From: Mallotus nudiflorus
Lineage: Eukaryota; Streptophyta; Magnoliopsida; Malpighiales; Euphorbiaceae
Length of the DNA stretch: 64,000 nucleotides
NCBI GenBank assembly: GCA_947683625.1
Contig: CANTUR010000675.1
Location: forward strand, 1-64,000
Direction of reading: 5' to 3'
The translations under genes and the position numbers were made by a program. Shown piece after piece: positions 9,400 to 21,300 of this stretch (its first letter is position 1; each line of letters opens with the position of its first letter). The notes beneath the pieces are model-generated. The model did no database searches and was not told the origin of the DNA. It worked only from the letters and a program-made list of their open reading frames with translations.

Positions 9400-12058
9400 T
9401 ACATTAAGCGTCTGATCTGGCAACCTTAGGGTCATCCCCTCCTCCAGTGGCACTGCCACTCTCGCTCCTCATTGTCGTCATCCTCATCAATCTGGAACAC
9501 ATCAATTTAGCACTCAAGAGTGGCGATCCTTGCCCTGCTAGCCTCCTCATGGTCCTTCTCAAACAAATCACAGGTTAGTGAATCATGCAAGCATGCATAC
9601 ATGTAGGGAATAGAAAGATTCTTACCCTCCACTGCTGTGTAACCTCCAACATATAATCTCTTTGAGCTTTTATCATGCGATACATGTATAGGCCTTGCTC
9701 TAAAGAAATCTACATTATTAAATGAATGTTAGAACTAACATGTGGGTTGAGAATGGATAGTGAAAGCACGTCAAGAGTGACTTGCATGAGTGGCACCACC
9801 AGGGGTGCATGCAGGTGTTAGATCCTTGTCCAGAGTCTAAAACTGATGAGACAACTCTCTAAGAGGGACCCAACATCGAGCTAAGGGGTTAGGGACATTA
9901 ATGAAGTTGCTGAGAGTGAACTGAAGATTAGGGACGATAGGCGGCCTGGCCTGCTCGGCAACTATCGAAGTCTCCAAACGATGCCTTGATCCAAACGATG
10001 CCTCAGGGGCTCTCTCTGTCACACTCAAGATCTAGACTGAGCCATAAGCCTAGTGGGTGCAGCCTAAAGGCAAGAAAAGGAAAGCATGCAAGAACATAGT
10101 TAGTTCTTAAAGTAAGAAAAAGGCGACAGGGATATGCTTGGGAGGTAGAAGCAATATAGAAGGGGACCGTCAGTAGAAGGTGAGCTCGAATGAACTCCAC
10201 ATATTAGCTCTTCACACGAACTGTGTGATCCACAGCTAGTGAACCTACGACAGCCTGAGCGAGGACCTCGCCCTCCAGCTCATGCGCCCAAAATATGCTA
10301 TCAAGAGGACACCTGGGAACCCGTCTCGCTCTAGTGCCTCCCCTCCAGTTCATGACTCGCTCACCAAGATACTAGGCCCGATATCCAGGGCCACAAAGGA
10401 GTACCCTCTTCTAGGCTAGGGGCTTGGAATGAGTCATCTCGATATTCCAACTATCCTCAGGCCCCCACAAGTCATTCTAGATCTATGAAAGGTAGAAATA
10501 TTAGTAGGTAAGTAGATTAAATATGTATAAATTGCTAATGGAAGAGGTTGTGTTTTGTAAGTACCGCATCCTGCGTCAGGGAGTTCAGGTGCTTCTTGTG
10601 GATATGCACCTGGGCGAGATTCCTCTTCAGGACATGACTAGCACCCCATCTACTGATAGCTAGAAGGTGATCCCCCACTCACTGCACACCTATGAGCAGC
10701 TCCAGCTCCAAAGCCCAGACCTTTCAAGAAAGTTAATTAGTCAGTGTAAATAAGTGGAGAGTAGAACAAGTTAAAAGAGAGGGTCATGACTTACCAGGAA
10801 AGCGTGCCAAAAGCCATAAAATCTCTTGGCCCCTCTGACCACCTTGTCCATGCTTCGATACAGATACACGAGAGCACAGCTACCCCAGTCAAATGTGGAT
10901 ACGTGATCAAGATCTCAGAGAGCTAGTAGGAACATCAAATCAATTGAGCTAGTGGTGTTGGCAAAGAAGGTGGTGCCGAGCAAGCAAAGTAGGAAAGCCC
11001 TCACCACCTGATCAATATTGCGAGGAGTGACCATGGCCGTAACCCACTCCTAAGTATAGAAGCTCCTAATCAAGTCAAGCTTAAGGGTATGAGTCCCTTT
11101 CATATCGAGAGTCATGCCCAAAAGCCGCTCGATGTATACGACCTTAACTAGAGACAGCTGGTGTAAGCTCGCATCGAGGGGGATGGGGTCTCTAGCATAG
11201 GCGATCCCTGTAATAGCAATAAATGACACCAAATCCAGAGTGAGCTCACCAAATGGGAGGTGGAAGGTGTGGGTCATGTTAAACCACCTCTCCATCAGTG
11301 TGTGTAGTGGCTGGTAGTTTGTACATCCCTACTCAGAAGGAAGTGAGAGTACAAAGTCCTTGAATCTAGTCTCTTGGATCTGATCCTTTTGATCATCAGT
11401 CAACTCGCTATAAAGGACTCAGGCCCCATGGAAATTCCCAACACCCTTAAATGTATGTGCATTGTGTTGCAAGAGAAAAAAATAGGGAAGTTGAATTTAT
11501 GCATTTCATTGTCATAGAAAAATTCAGAATCAATAAGCATATAACTGACGTGGATCGCCCTGTTGATGAAAAATGTCGCCTCATCAATGAAGTGATCACC
11601 TCTTCACATAGGTGATCGCCTCGTCGAAAAGGTGACAGTCTTTTAATCTGCAGGAGTGGCCATCGCCTCTTTAGAAGAGGCGTATCACCTCATCAATAAG
11701 GCGATCGCCTCATTAATGAGATGTTCGCCTCATCGAAGAGGTGATCGCCTCTATAGGATGAAGACAACAACATTTTTCAATTTTTAACATCAAAATGGCA
11801 AAATTCATATTTGTTTAACCTAATCATGCTCTAGAATGATAAATATACAAGAATAATCACTAACTCGATGCAATTTATAGGAAAAATGAAAAAAATTTGG
11901 GTACTAACCTCTCTGGATGCAGACGAACAGATGTGGGACCCTAGATCTGCCAAGAGAGGAATTGAGCCTCCTCGTGTCAATCTAAGGCTTCGAGAAGCAC
12001 TAGCAGAGGATGGGATGCAATCCCACTCAAGTACAGGAGGTGTCCTCTCATTTTCCAT
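9400..12058 (-). pseudogene. Antisense plant mobile domain (PMD, MAIN-like) pseudogene
   Basis: PMD proteins occur in plant transposons and in host proteins such as MAIN and MAIL1. Their biochemical role is unknown to me. On the minus strand, exon 1 starts at 12058 (MENERTPPVLEWD) and ends near 11908 at a plausible donor, GAG|gttagt. The second exon begins near 11450 and carries the diagnostic block ERWFNMTHTFHLPFGELTLD near 11250-11295. Downstream are AFLLCLLGTTFFANTTS and WGSCALVYLYRSM near 10860-11010. Later exon-like pieces lie at 10200-10380 (MNWRGGTRARRVPR), 9837-10028 and 9460-9640 (acidic). Stops (for example CGA to TGA near 11420) and frame shifts disrupt it. It lies antisense between Tat pol and the 3' LTR. 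The intron, if real, holds a cluster of GAGGCGAT modules. Confidence 0.72.
11570..11760. repeat. Second cluster of GAGGCGAT/ATCGCCTC palindromic modules
   Basis: About eight variants occur in 190 bases, including gtgatcgcctcgtcg, gaggcgtatcacctcatc, aggcgatcgcctcatt and gaggtgatcgcctc. Spacers are mostly 6-10 bases (tcatcaat, ttcacata, tcgaaaag) and are themselves similar. The cluster sits between exon 1 and exon 2 of the antisense PMD gene. Confidence 0.75.
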
Positions 12059-12414
12059 TTTTTAGAAAAGGGAGAGAAGTACAGAAAGTATAAAGGAGAA
12101 AGCGAGAAGAGAAAAGACAAAAAAAGAAAGGGGAAAATGACAAAAAGTGGAAAAGAGGGGAAGGGGAGAAAAGTTATATTTTATAGTAGGTGGAAGTTTA
12201 GGGTTTTGAAAAAAAAAGGTCATTATTTACATGTGCTTAGAAATCGAAGTTCAGGAATAAAAGTCATCTAAGTGAAGTTTTAGCAAGAACCGGGCCAGAA
12301 AACCCAGGATTCGCACATTTTAGTTCAACAAAGATTGGGCCAGGGAAACTCGAGCTTCACATTTTTAACTGAATAATGTGTGGGCTAGGAAAACCCAAGT
12401 GTTATGTTGTGGCA

Positions 12415-12605
12415 AGACAGGGTTGTTTGGGTTTGAATCCTTGAAGCTCAAAGACAGGGCTGTTCAGGGTTTGAGTCCTCGAAGCTCAAAGATAGGGCTA
12501 TTCAGGTTTGAATCCTTTAAGCTCAAAAATAGGTCTATTCGAGTTTGAATCCTTGAAGCTTAAATGTAGGGTTGTTTGGGTTTGAATCCTTGAAGCTCAA
12601 AGACT
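12415..12605. repeat. Tandem repeat of about 40-60 bp, five copies
   Basis: Five imperfect copies of a unit containing gggtttgaatccttgaagctcaa run from 12421 to 12602. They start the 3' untranslated repeat region of the Tat element, just upstream of the next repeat array. Confidence 0.75.
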
Positions 12606-12639
12606 GAGGTGACTGTTCATGTAGTATTTGAAGTCGAAA

Positions 12640-13180
12640 GCAAACGACAACTAGACCAGGAAAACCCAAAAGTCTATATCCTCGAAGAAGTGATAATTGG
12701 ACTAGGAAAATTCGAGAATCACATCCCCAATGGTAATTGAGCTAGGAAAACTTAAGAACTAAAGTCAATAAAGTGATGATCGGACCAAGAAAATTTAAGA
12801 ATCACATCCCAAATGGTAATCAAACCAGGAAAACTCGAGAACAGAAGTCAGTATAGCGATGATCTGACTAGGAAAATCTGAGAATCACATCCCCTATAGT
12901 AATCGAGCCAGGAAAACTCAAGAACCGAGGTCAGTGCAGGGATGATCAGACTAGGAAAACTCGAGAATTAAGTTTCAATGTAGTGACAATCGAGCCAGGA
13001 AAACTCAAAAATCATGCCCCTAGTGGATTGATTAGTTGACAATTAGATCAGGAAAATCCAAGAATCACATCCCTAGTGGAACTGTAATTGGGCCAGGAAA
13101 ACCCAAGGTTAATCATCTTTGAATAACTTATCAAATATTAATGAGTGGTTGATCGGACCAAGAAAACCCGAGGATCATGG
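12640..13180. repeat. Tandem repeat array, unit about 85 bp made of two related halves
   Basis: Repeated units contain two variants of a phrase like ccaggaaaactcgagaa and end in either atcacatcccc-taatggtaat or a aagtcag-agtgatga stretch. About six or seven degenerate copies are visible. Arrays of this sort in the 3' untranslated region are common in Tat and Ogre elements. A related but diverged array lies in reverse orientation at 20820-21300. Confidence 0.75.
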
Positions 13181-13315
13181 TCACGTTTCAAAATTGAAGA
13201 ACTCATTTCTCGAGTGAAACTCGAAAGCTAGGTATGTTACTGATCTTATTTATTTGTTTGCTATTATGCATGTGATTTTAAAAAAAAGGTCATTGTATGC
13301 ATTTGATTTTTTAAA

Positions 13316-13331
13316 AAATCAGGGGGCAAAC
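13316..13331 (+). promoter_or_regulatory. Polypurine tract of the Tat element
   Basis: The purine-rich run aaatcagggggcaaac abuts the LTR start TGTAGACACCC at 13332. This is where plus-strand DNA synthesis would be primed. Confidence 0.7.
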
Positions 13332-15394
13332 TGTAGACACCCAATTTGGTCAGCCCATGTTAGGGATGAATTAGGGATGCTCAGTTTGATCGGCCCGTTG
13401 TTAAGCCCAATGATGAGAATGTGAAACTTAGACACAAGAACAAAACTTGAATCTCCAATTAGAAATGGACTTGAAAGCATAAAAGCCTCAAAAGCCCAAG
13501 ACTTAACCCAATCGTCCAAAATAACCTAGGCCTACTTGGCCCAACACAGGCCCGGGCCAAAGAGGTGTCGCCTTAGTGCAATGAGGCAATTGCCTCTTTG
13601 GCAGCTACTACAGAGGCGATTACCTCATTATAGAGGCACTGCCTCTATGGCAAACCACTTATAGCTGCATTTAATGCAGCTGCAGCCATAGTGGCCAAGT
13701 GGTGTGGGCCCCATACCCCCAGACCTAATTTTATATGAGGAAGAGATTTTTGGGGGGAAGAAAAAGGCTATAGGGGTTCATGATGAGCTAGAAAGCCTTG
13801 GGGCATGGGTAAGGTAAGGGTATAGAAAGGAAAAAAAGAAAAAAAAAGAGGAAGAAAAAAACCATTTTTTGGCTAAAAAAGGAGAGAGAGTTAAAAAAAA
13901 AAGAAAAAAATAAAGGGGGGGGGGGGGGGCTCAAAGCTTTAAAAAAAAAAGAAGAGAAAGAGAAACATTCTTGAGAGAGGGGGAGAATCAAAGTCAAAGC
14001 AAGTTCACATTCCTTAGGAGAGAAAGGAGAAAAACTTATGTCAAAGTGAAACTCATACCCAAGTGGAGATCACACTCAAAAGCACATCTCTAAGGGTCCA
14101 TCACTTTAGTAAAATTTTGCATCCAAATACATTTTTTTTTCATAACTTCATCATTTTTGTGTTTAGTTTGCATGTGACTAAGTTGTTAGTATACTTTAAG
14201 TATATTTTATGTTTATTTTATTTGTTACACTACCTCATTGATACGATCCTTTAAACTATTGCATGTAGTTGTAATTTGGCACTTGTTGGATGCATGTGTG
14301 CATGTATTGCTTGCTTAGGGTAGAAGTTTGATTGTCTTGAAAGTTAAGCTAGCCTGTTGATCAGGCGACGCCTCTTCATAGAGGCATCGCCCCACTGTCA
14401 ATGTGGCGATCGCCTCTTCACAGAGGCGATCACCACATTGATAGGCCTTCAGGCAACTTGGCCTCTCCTTTTATATGTTTTTGCACGATTCTACTATTTA
14501 ATGTATTAAGGAAGCCTATTGATTAAGTGATGCCTCAGCACAGAGGCATCACCTCTTGCCAATGAGGCAATCGTCTCATCATAGAGGCGATTGCCACATT
14601 GACAAGTTTTCAAGCAACATGATCCCTTGTATGTTTTTTTATTACTTGTAGTTAATACGTTGCATGATGATAGTTTGACCATTCAAGCCTTTTTAGTTCT
14701 TATTATAACTTCTTTCTTTAACATTATTTGTAAAATATTGTTACTAATATGTTGTATTTTAAAGGAAACTAATCGTGTGATTATTGCAGGAATTACTTAA
14801 TGATCTATGTAATTGAGTAGTCAATTTAAATAGCTAACCCCTTAGAGTATCTTGCTTGTGTAAATAGTTTATTATTGGTTTATTTTCCATATATTTCTTT
14901 TGATTTTATTCAAAGGCGTGTAATCCTTAATCCCTTTCCCCCTTTGATTTGAATGAATGGTTGTAAATATTGATTATCTATTTTGTTTATTATAAATAAT
15001 GGGACTATGTACATGAAAAAGGATTAATGTGCAAACTTGGGCTTAATTGTAAAACCTGGGAAATAGATGAAGGCAAGGGCAATTTTGAATGTAAATAAGG
15101 AAATAATTAAATAATTAAAGGTAATAAAACAAAAAACACAAACGGAGGCCAACCGCAAGGTTAGGTGAGCATTCAAACGCTCATACCCAGTTTTCGAACC
15201 CGATCTCTGATGACGGCTTCTGGGAACCTCTGTGGAAATCCAGTTGTTGTACAGTGTGTTTCGATTTTCATCCGGGTGGCGACTCCATCTCCAAATAGGC
15301 CCAAGACCTATATTGTATTTCCAAGTGGATCTTGAGCCCACATAGTGACGTGGTCATCAAATACTTGGACGCGCAATCAACCCTGCCGCCTACT
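13332..15394 (+). mobile_element. 3' LTR of the Tat element (copy A, 2063 bp)
   Basis: It begins TGTAGACACCCAATTTGG and ends CCGCCTACT (canonical CCGCCTACA in copies B and C). The whole length aligns, inverted, with copies B (16013-17886) and C (18401-20274): shared blocks are the gatcggcccgttg start, the ttctgggaacctctgtgg region and the gtggcgactcc block near 15278. It is about 190 bases longer than B and C, mainly from purine and G runs at 13820-13940. The inner part carries three clusters of the GAGGCGAT module (13560, 14360, 14520). Confidence 0.85.
13825..13960. repeat. Low-complexity purine run with a 13-base G tract
   Basis: A- and G-rich low-complexity sequence in LTR copy A includes an uninterrupted run of 13 G at 13917-13929. 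The minus-strand ORF reported across it is only the poly-F/S translation of this run. Confidence 0.85.
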
Positions 15395-15442
15395 GCATTG
15401 CCTTAATACTTAGATCATGTGATATCTATTAATTAAAAAATA

Positions 15443-15482
<40 letters not shown>

Positions 15483-16012
15483 GTCATTAATTTAAAAAAG
15501 AAAATTTATTTTTTATCATGCATTGCATTGATACAAGAGAGAATGGAGACGAATGACAAGAGAAGGTGAAAAGATTTTTTTTTAATGTAAAATTAACTTT
15601 GAATCAATTATTAATCTATTAGTTATATTAACAAATAAGGTTGATCATTTTTTTAAAATGTACATCATTTAATTGTAAAATTTAAAAATTTTAAAAATTA
15701 TCGTACAGACTTATATATATATTAAAATTTATAAATTCTATTTGTTAGTTAACCATTAAAATATTTTTTTTAAAAAAATTATATGACTTAATTGAACTAA
15801 AAAAGTTATAAAACTTAAATAAACTCACTAAAATTTAATTTAATCTAATTCTATAAAGAAAAAATTTCAATTTAACAAAAAATGAAAGTGCCCAATATAA
15901 AATTAGAACAAAATATGAAGTGCATTTTGTACAGTTACTTATGCTAAACCAAATATTTATTTTTAAATATAAAAATAAAAAAATACAAATATGTATAAAA
16001 ACATGTGTATAT
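15395..16012. other. AT-rich spacer with a (TA)n microsatellite
   Basis: No gene is visible here. A (TA)n run lies at about 15450-15478. The stretch separates LTR copy A from solo LTR B and ends in the TATAT duplication at 16008-16012. Confidence 0.7.
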
Positions 16013-17886
16013 TGTAGGCGGCGGAGTTTAGCGCACACACAAGTATGTGGCAACTATGACATTGTGTGGACTTAAGGCTTAGTAGGAAATACAAAGTAGG
16101 CTCAAGGCTTAAATCAAAGAAGGAGTCGCCACCCGGATGAAAACTGGGGCACACTGTACGACAATTAGATTTCATGGAGGTTTCCAAAAACTGTCATTAG
16201 AGAACGGATTCGAAAATTGAGTATGGGCTTTAGGATTGCCCACTCAACCTTACAGTTGGTCTCCGTTTATGTTTTGTATTTTATTACCTTTAATTATTCA
16301 ATTATTTCCTAATTAACATGCAAGTTGTAATTATTTCCAATCAATTTCCAATTTTATGCTTAGGTCCTGGTTTAAACATTAATTCAATTGCATTAGCTTT
16401 TAAGGTGATCCACTACAAGTAATACAAAATATTCATAAAATAAGAATAAATAGATAAGTACACATGCAAAGAAATAGGGGAGGAGAATAGATCACGACCC
16501 TTTTTACATGCAAAACCGAGAAAAGTAAACAAAAAATAAACCAAAAGTAAATAGAAGCAAAACTAAGTATAAACATAAATAAAACCAAAAAAAGAACATG
16601 AATTAAAGTTGATGATTAAAATCATCCCAAATTCCTATAATGGACAAAATATTAACTTTTAGAACTTATAAAATCCTACAAGAGTAAACCACGAAGTTAA
16701 TTTATGGATCGAATCATCACAAATAATGGTGGTAAACGCTTAAGTATTAATAAAACAAAATAGTAAAATAATCATGTAAAGAAATTTGAAATACATAAGC
16801 ATTGAAATACATGAAAGTGCGAACCATGTGTGATTTATAACAAATATCAAAATAAACTTGCATGAGACTCTATTAAAGTGGCGGTTGCCTCTTCAAAGAG
16901 GCAATCGCCTTATTTCAAAGAGGCGATGAATCTTTAAAGAGGTGTCATTTGATCAGCATGCGTAAGAGCACTAAAAAATAAGCTTCAATTCTAAGTAAAT
17001 AATATCTATTGCATATACTTAAAAGCTTGTAACTATCTTCAATGCCTTAAAAGATTATGTTAAGAACATGGCATAAAGTAAATAATAAACAAAAAAAAAA
17101 GAGTAAGTAAGTAAAAAACTTATGCAAGTCTATAGGTCTAATATTGAAAAGAAATGAAGATTATTATTGTTTGTGAAGTTTATTTTTCAAAATGATTAAC
17201 CCATAGAGGTTGTATTTGGTCTAAAGCTTCATTTGAATGAAAGGTCTCTACCTTCTTCCTTCAAGAGAATGGATGTGAAAGCTCTCCTCCCCCTTTCCCC
17301 TTAAAAACTGTTTTCTCTCCCCCTTTTTTTAGAGCTCCTCCTGGTTTCTCTTAATTGCTATACCTCTCCCCTTTTTTTTAAAGCTCCTCCTATTTAATCT
17401 CCCTATACTTGACAAGACACCCCCTTTTTCTTCTCATCATGACATCTCCCTTTTAGCCACCTTTTTGCCCCAAAAAATCAACCATTTACACTCAAGGTTC
17501 AGAGGGATAAAGGGTGGGCCCACACCCCTTCATGCTACTATCAACTTGGCATTTAATACCTGTGCAACTGGATGACAAAGAGGCAGCGCCTCACTGAAGT
17601 GGCTGCCATAAAGGTGATGCCTATTCAATCAAGTGTCACCTCCTTAGCCTTGACCTAGGCCAAAATGGGCTTGGGCTTTGGGTTTGTGGGTTTAATTTAT
17701 TGGGTTAAGGCTTGGGCTTCAAATGGATAGGAATTTTGGCTTTTAGGTCCATTCTCTTAAAGGTTCTAAGCTTCTTTTGCATTCAAGCTCCACATGTTCT
17801 CATCATTGGACTTCATCGTTGGTCGATCAAACCAAGCACACATAGTTTGCTCCCTTATCATGGGCTGATCGAAATGAGTGTCTACA
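16013..17886 (-). mobile_element. Solo LTR of the Tat family (copy B, 1874 bp)
   Basis: On the minus strand it runs TGTAGACACTCATTTCG to CCGCCGCCTACA. Both flanks carry TATAT (16008-16012 and 17887-17891), a 5-base target duplication, and no internal region is present, so it is a solo LTR left by LTR-LTR recombination. It has the conserved gagtcgccacccgg block at 16121 and GAGGCGAT modules at 16879-16945 and 17577-17645. Confidence 0.88.
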
Positions 17887-18060
17887 TATATATAAATGAA
17901 ATTAAAATCATTTAAATTAATATTTATTTAATTATAATTATTGATACATTTTATAAATATTAATATATTGTATAAAACCTGTGTATATATAAATGAAATT
18001 AAAATCATTTAAATTAATATTTATTTAATTATAATTATTAATACATTTTATAAATATTAG
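17887..18060. repeat. Tandem duplication with 97-base period
   Basis: The sequence from tatatataaatg at 17887 to ataaatatta is repeated almost unchanged from 17984, with one visible difference (attgat versus attaat). The left flank of solo LTR B (catgtgtatat) matches the start of the second unit. The duplication was therefore probably there before the LTR inserted into one unit. Confidence 0.8.
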
Positions 18061-18400
18061 TTTTTTTTCTCACGTGCAATGCATGTAGTTAAAATAGTTA
18101 TCAAATGTATAATTTATGTTAATTTTTTAATTAAAAATAAAGATTATTATAAAATTAATAGAATAAATTTTTATTAATAAATAATAAATTATTGATAATA
18201 ATTCATATAAAATGCACATTACATTTTAAGAGTTAATATAAAAAAGAATATTAACATAAAAATAATTGCTTAAAAATTTTCACATATTTACAATAGTGAT
18301 AGTTTTAAACATTGTGCATGAAAAATAAAAATATATAATATAATTATAGAATATAAAAATTAATATGGAAGAGTAATATTGTTTTTATCTATAATATAAT
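18061..18400. other. AT-rich spacer
   Basis: No gene or element end is visible. The last five bases (ataat, 18396-18400) are the left copy of the target duplication of the next element. Confidence 0.7.
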
Positions 18401-20274
18401 TGTAGGTGGCGGGGTTTAGCGCACGCCTAAGTGTTTGATGATCATAGCACTGTATGACCTCGAGACCCACTAGGAAATACAAAATAGGCTTAAAGCCCAA
18501 ATCAGAGAAGGAATTGCCACCTGGATAAAAGCCGAGACACACTATACAACCACTATATCCCACGGAAGTTCCTAAAATCCGTCATCAGATAACGAGTTCA
18601 AAAACTGGGTATGGGCTTTTGTAATGCTCATCCAACCTTACGATTGACCTCTGTTTGTGTTTTGTATTTTATTACCTTTGATTATTAAATTATTTTTTAT
18701 TAACATGAAAATTGTAATTTCCTCCAAACAATTGTTGAATTTTATGTTTAAGCCCAAGTTTGCATATTAATTCAATTTCATGCATTATAAGTCCCAACAT
18801 TCATAATAAATAACCACAAAATAGTACATTTAAATAAGACGGGGAGAAGAGATTAAGGATTACAACACTTGGTGTAAGAATGAGTAAAATAAATAAAAAA
18901 TAAACCAAAAATAAACAAGCTATTAAGCAAGTAAATATAAAGAAGCTTCAAAAAGGGAATACTTAATTGATGACCATGAGTCATCTTGAGGCTCTTTACA
19001 ATAAATCACAATATTAACCTCTCCAAGGATTAAAAAAACTCTACACAATGAAACCATAAAGTTAGTTCTAAATAACACAAAATATACATAAGTAAAAGAA
19101 AATGAAAAATCTATGAACATTTTGTATTTAAGCATGATAGCAGAATAATTGCATGAAAAGGAGCTAACAACATGAAGATATAAAAGCACTTAGAACAAAT
19201 AAATCATGCAAAACAGGCTTGAAATCAAAAGCTAAAAAAATGTGCTAAACTTGTTGATGTGATGATATCTCATCAATGAGTTGTTGCCTCTAATCATATA
19301 AGGAATTTAATTTTGCCTTAAGACAAATGGAAGAGGCGCTGCCCGATTAACAGATAAAGCAACAAATTTTGAATCTTTTAACTTTCAAATAAAGCAACTC
19401 TTCATGTAAATAACTATGTTGTAGTTTAAGTGATCATACCCTGAAATCATAAGAAACAAGTAGAAAATCTAAAACAAATAAGCAAACTAACAAGATTTTT
19501 ACAACTATATATAACTCAAGATTTATATAACTCAAAATTTAGAAGAAATGAGGACTATTACTGATTGTGAAACTTGTTTTCCCAAGTAGTTGGCCCTCAT
19601 AGGTTGGTTTAATCTCAAGCTTTACTTGAATGCAAGATTTTTCCCTTTCTTCCTTCGAGAAAATGAATCCCTTTGCTCCTTTCTTCTCTTTCTTCTTTAA
19701 TAACTTTTTTTTCTTCTTCCAAAGTCCTCTCCTTTTCTTCCTCTTTCCTTTTTCAAAACTCCTTGTTCAAAATTGCTAACCCCCTTTTTTTCTCTCTCCC
19801 ATTTCCTTTTTTAAGTCCCTCATGCTTAGACAAGACATTCCCTTTTCACTCCCCATCGTCACTCCTTTTTTACCTAAAAGTCTCATTTTCATGCAATATT
19901 CAGGCCTATAAGGTGTGGTCCACCCCACTTGCCTACTATTCCCATGCATGTATTTAATGCATATGCATGTGGCTGTCAAAGAGGCAGTGCCTCTTCGATG
20001 AGGCGTCGCTTCATCGAAGTGGCAGCCACATCAAAGTGGTGGTTACTCAAGCGACACCTCTTCAACCCTGGTCCTACTTTAGGCCTTTGGACCAAAGCAG
20101 GCTTGGGCTAGGTCTGATGGGTTTAGATCTTTAGATCCATTCCTAAGAAGCTTTCAGACTTTTCTCTTGCATTCAAGCTTCTCACGTTCTCATCATCCGG
20201 CTTTATTACAGGTCGATTAAATCAAATATCTATAGTTCACTCTTGTTATGTGCCAATTGAATCGGGTGTCTATA
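18401..20274 (-). mobile_element. 3' LTR (copy C, 1874 bp) of the gag-only element
   Basis: On the minus strand it runs TATAGACACCCGATTC to CCGCCACCTACA, and by my boundaries it has the same length as copy B. The first base triplet is mutated (TATAGACA for TGTAGACA). It shares the agcgcacgcc end, the cacctgg block near 18518 and the gttctcatcatc-gggctt block near 20190. GAGGCGAT-like modules are degenerate at 19255-19345 and clearer at 19978-20060. Confidence 0.85.
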
Positions 20275-20439
20275 TTTTTACCCTTTAATTTTTTAAAAAA
20301 CTAATGCATGCAATGAAAATTTTTCAAAAAATTAATATGCAAAACAAAGCAATAAACAATAAAAGGATACACTTGATCTCTGAGATTCACTTGAGAATTG
20401 AGTTCTTCGAAACTCATGTCGTTAGCTTTAGGTATACAA

Positions 20440-20750
20440 ACCTGCGAGGTTATCTTTTACATTCTAATATTTAGATCATAACACTCCAAAACCAATTGCA
20501 TCCTGATACTTTAATCCATAATGCATTCTGATACTTCAATCAGAAAAGTGAAACCAATTGTAAAATGATACTTCGATCAGAATTTATACTTTAATGCTTT
20601 GATCAGAAAAGTCTAAGACTAATTGCATTTTGATATTTTGATCATGAATGTGTTCTGATACTTCGATTAGAAAAGTCTAAAATCAATTGCATTTTGATAT
20701 TTTAATCAGGAATGTGTTCTGATACTTCGATCAGAAAAAATCCACAACTC
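20440..20750. repeat. Tandem repeat, unit about 60 bp
   Basis: Repeated phrases such as aattgcattttgatactttgat and cagaaaagtctaaaat occur about five times. They lie in the 3' internal region of the minus-strand gag-only element. Confidence 0.7.
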
Positions 20751-20819
20751 GCCCTTAGCCATGAGTCGATCAAACTGAGTGTCTATAATCTGCCCCCTGT
20801 TACTGGTCGATCGAATCGG

Positions 20820-21300
20820 GAAACAAATTCTTTAATTTGAAATGTGACCGTGATCCTCAAGAGTTCATCTCGATAAACCACTAATTAATACATATGAAAT
20901 ATGATCCTCAATAACTCTATCAAGCTTGATTACTCACTCATTTAAAACGTGATTCTCGGGAACTTTATCAAGCCCAATTGATTACTCACTCATTTAAAAC
21001 GTGATTCTCGGGAACTTTATCAAGCCCAATTGCTTACTCATCTAAAATGTGATCCTTGGAAACTCTATCAAGCCCCGATTGCTCACTTATCCAAAAAGTT
21101 ATCCTTGGGAACTCGATCAAGCTCAATTGCTCACTCATCCAAAATGTTATCCTTGGGAACTCTATCAAGCCCGATTACCCACACAGTTGGAATGTGATCC
21201 TCGGGGACTCTATTAAGCCAATTGCTTACTCATCTAAAATGTGATCCTCGGGGACTCTATCAAGCCCAATTGCTCACTCATTAAAAAGGGAAAACTCACA
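20820..21300. repeat. Tandem repeat array, unit about 60 bp, about seven copies
   Basis: The unit reads like gtgatcctcgggaactctat followed by caagcccaattgctcactcat and a short aaaa stretch. The minus-strand reading ends in cccgaggatcac, like the halves of the array at 12640-13180. The two arrays are thus diverged forms of the same 3' repeat region. Confidence 0.8.

Larger units (their letters stand above)
3146..15394 (+). mobile_element. Tat-lineage Ty3/gypsy element, 5'-truncated, with antisense genes and 3' LTR
   Basis: I read this span as one plus-strand element of about 12.2 kb. In order it has: end of protease and G-patch, RT/RNase H, second (archaeal-type) RNase H, integrase, two antisense coding regions, short tandem repeats, a polypurine tract and the 3' LTR at 13332-15394. 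The second RNase H and G-patch are hallmarks of the Tat lineage. Antisense ORFs between pol and the 3' LTR are known in Tat elements such as Grande and Retand. The 5' LTR, gag and start of pol are missing. That pol and the LTR belong to the same insertion is inference from order, orientation and the lack of an internal breakpoint that I could see. Confidence 0.7.

Noticed and set aside
13319..13519. Minus-strand 66-codon ORF at an LTR start, with similar ones at 17712 and 28128
   Set aside because: All are readings of the first 200 bases of the same LTR family, and the frames are not consistent among copies.
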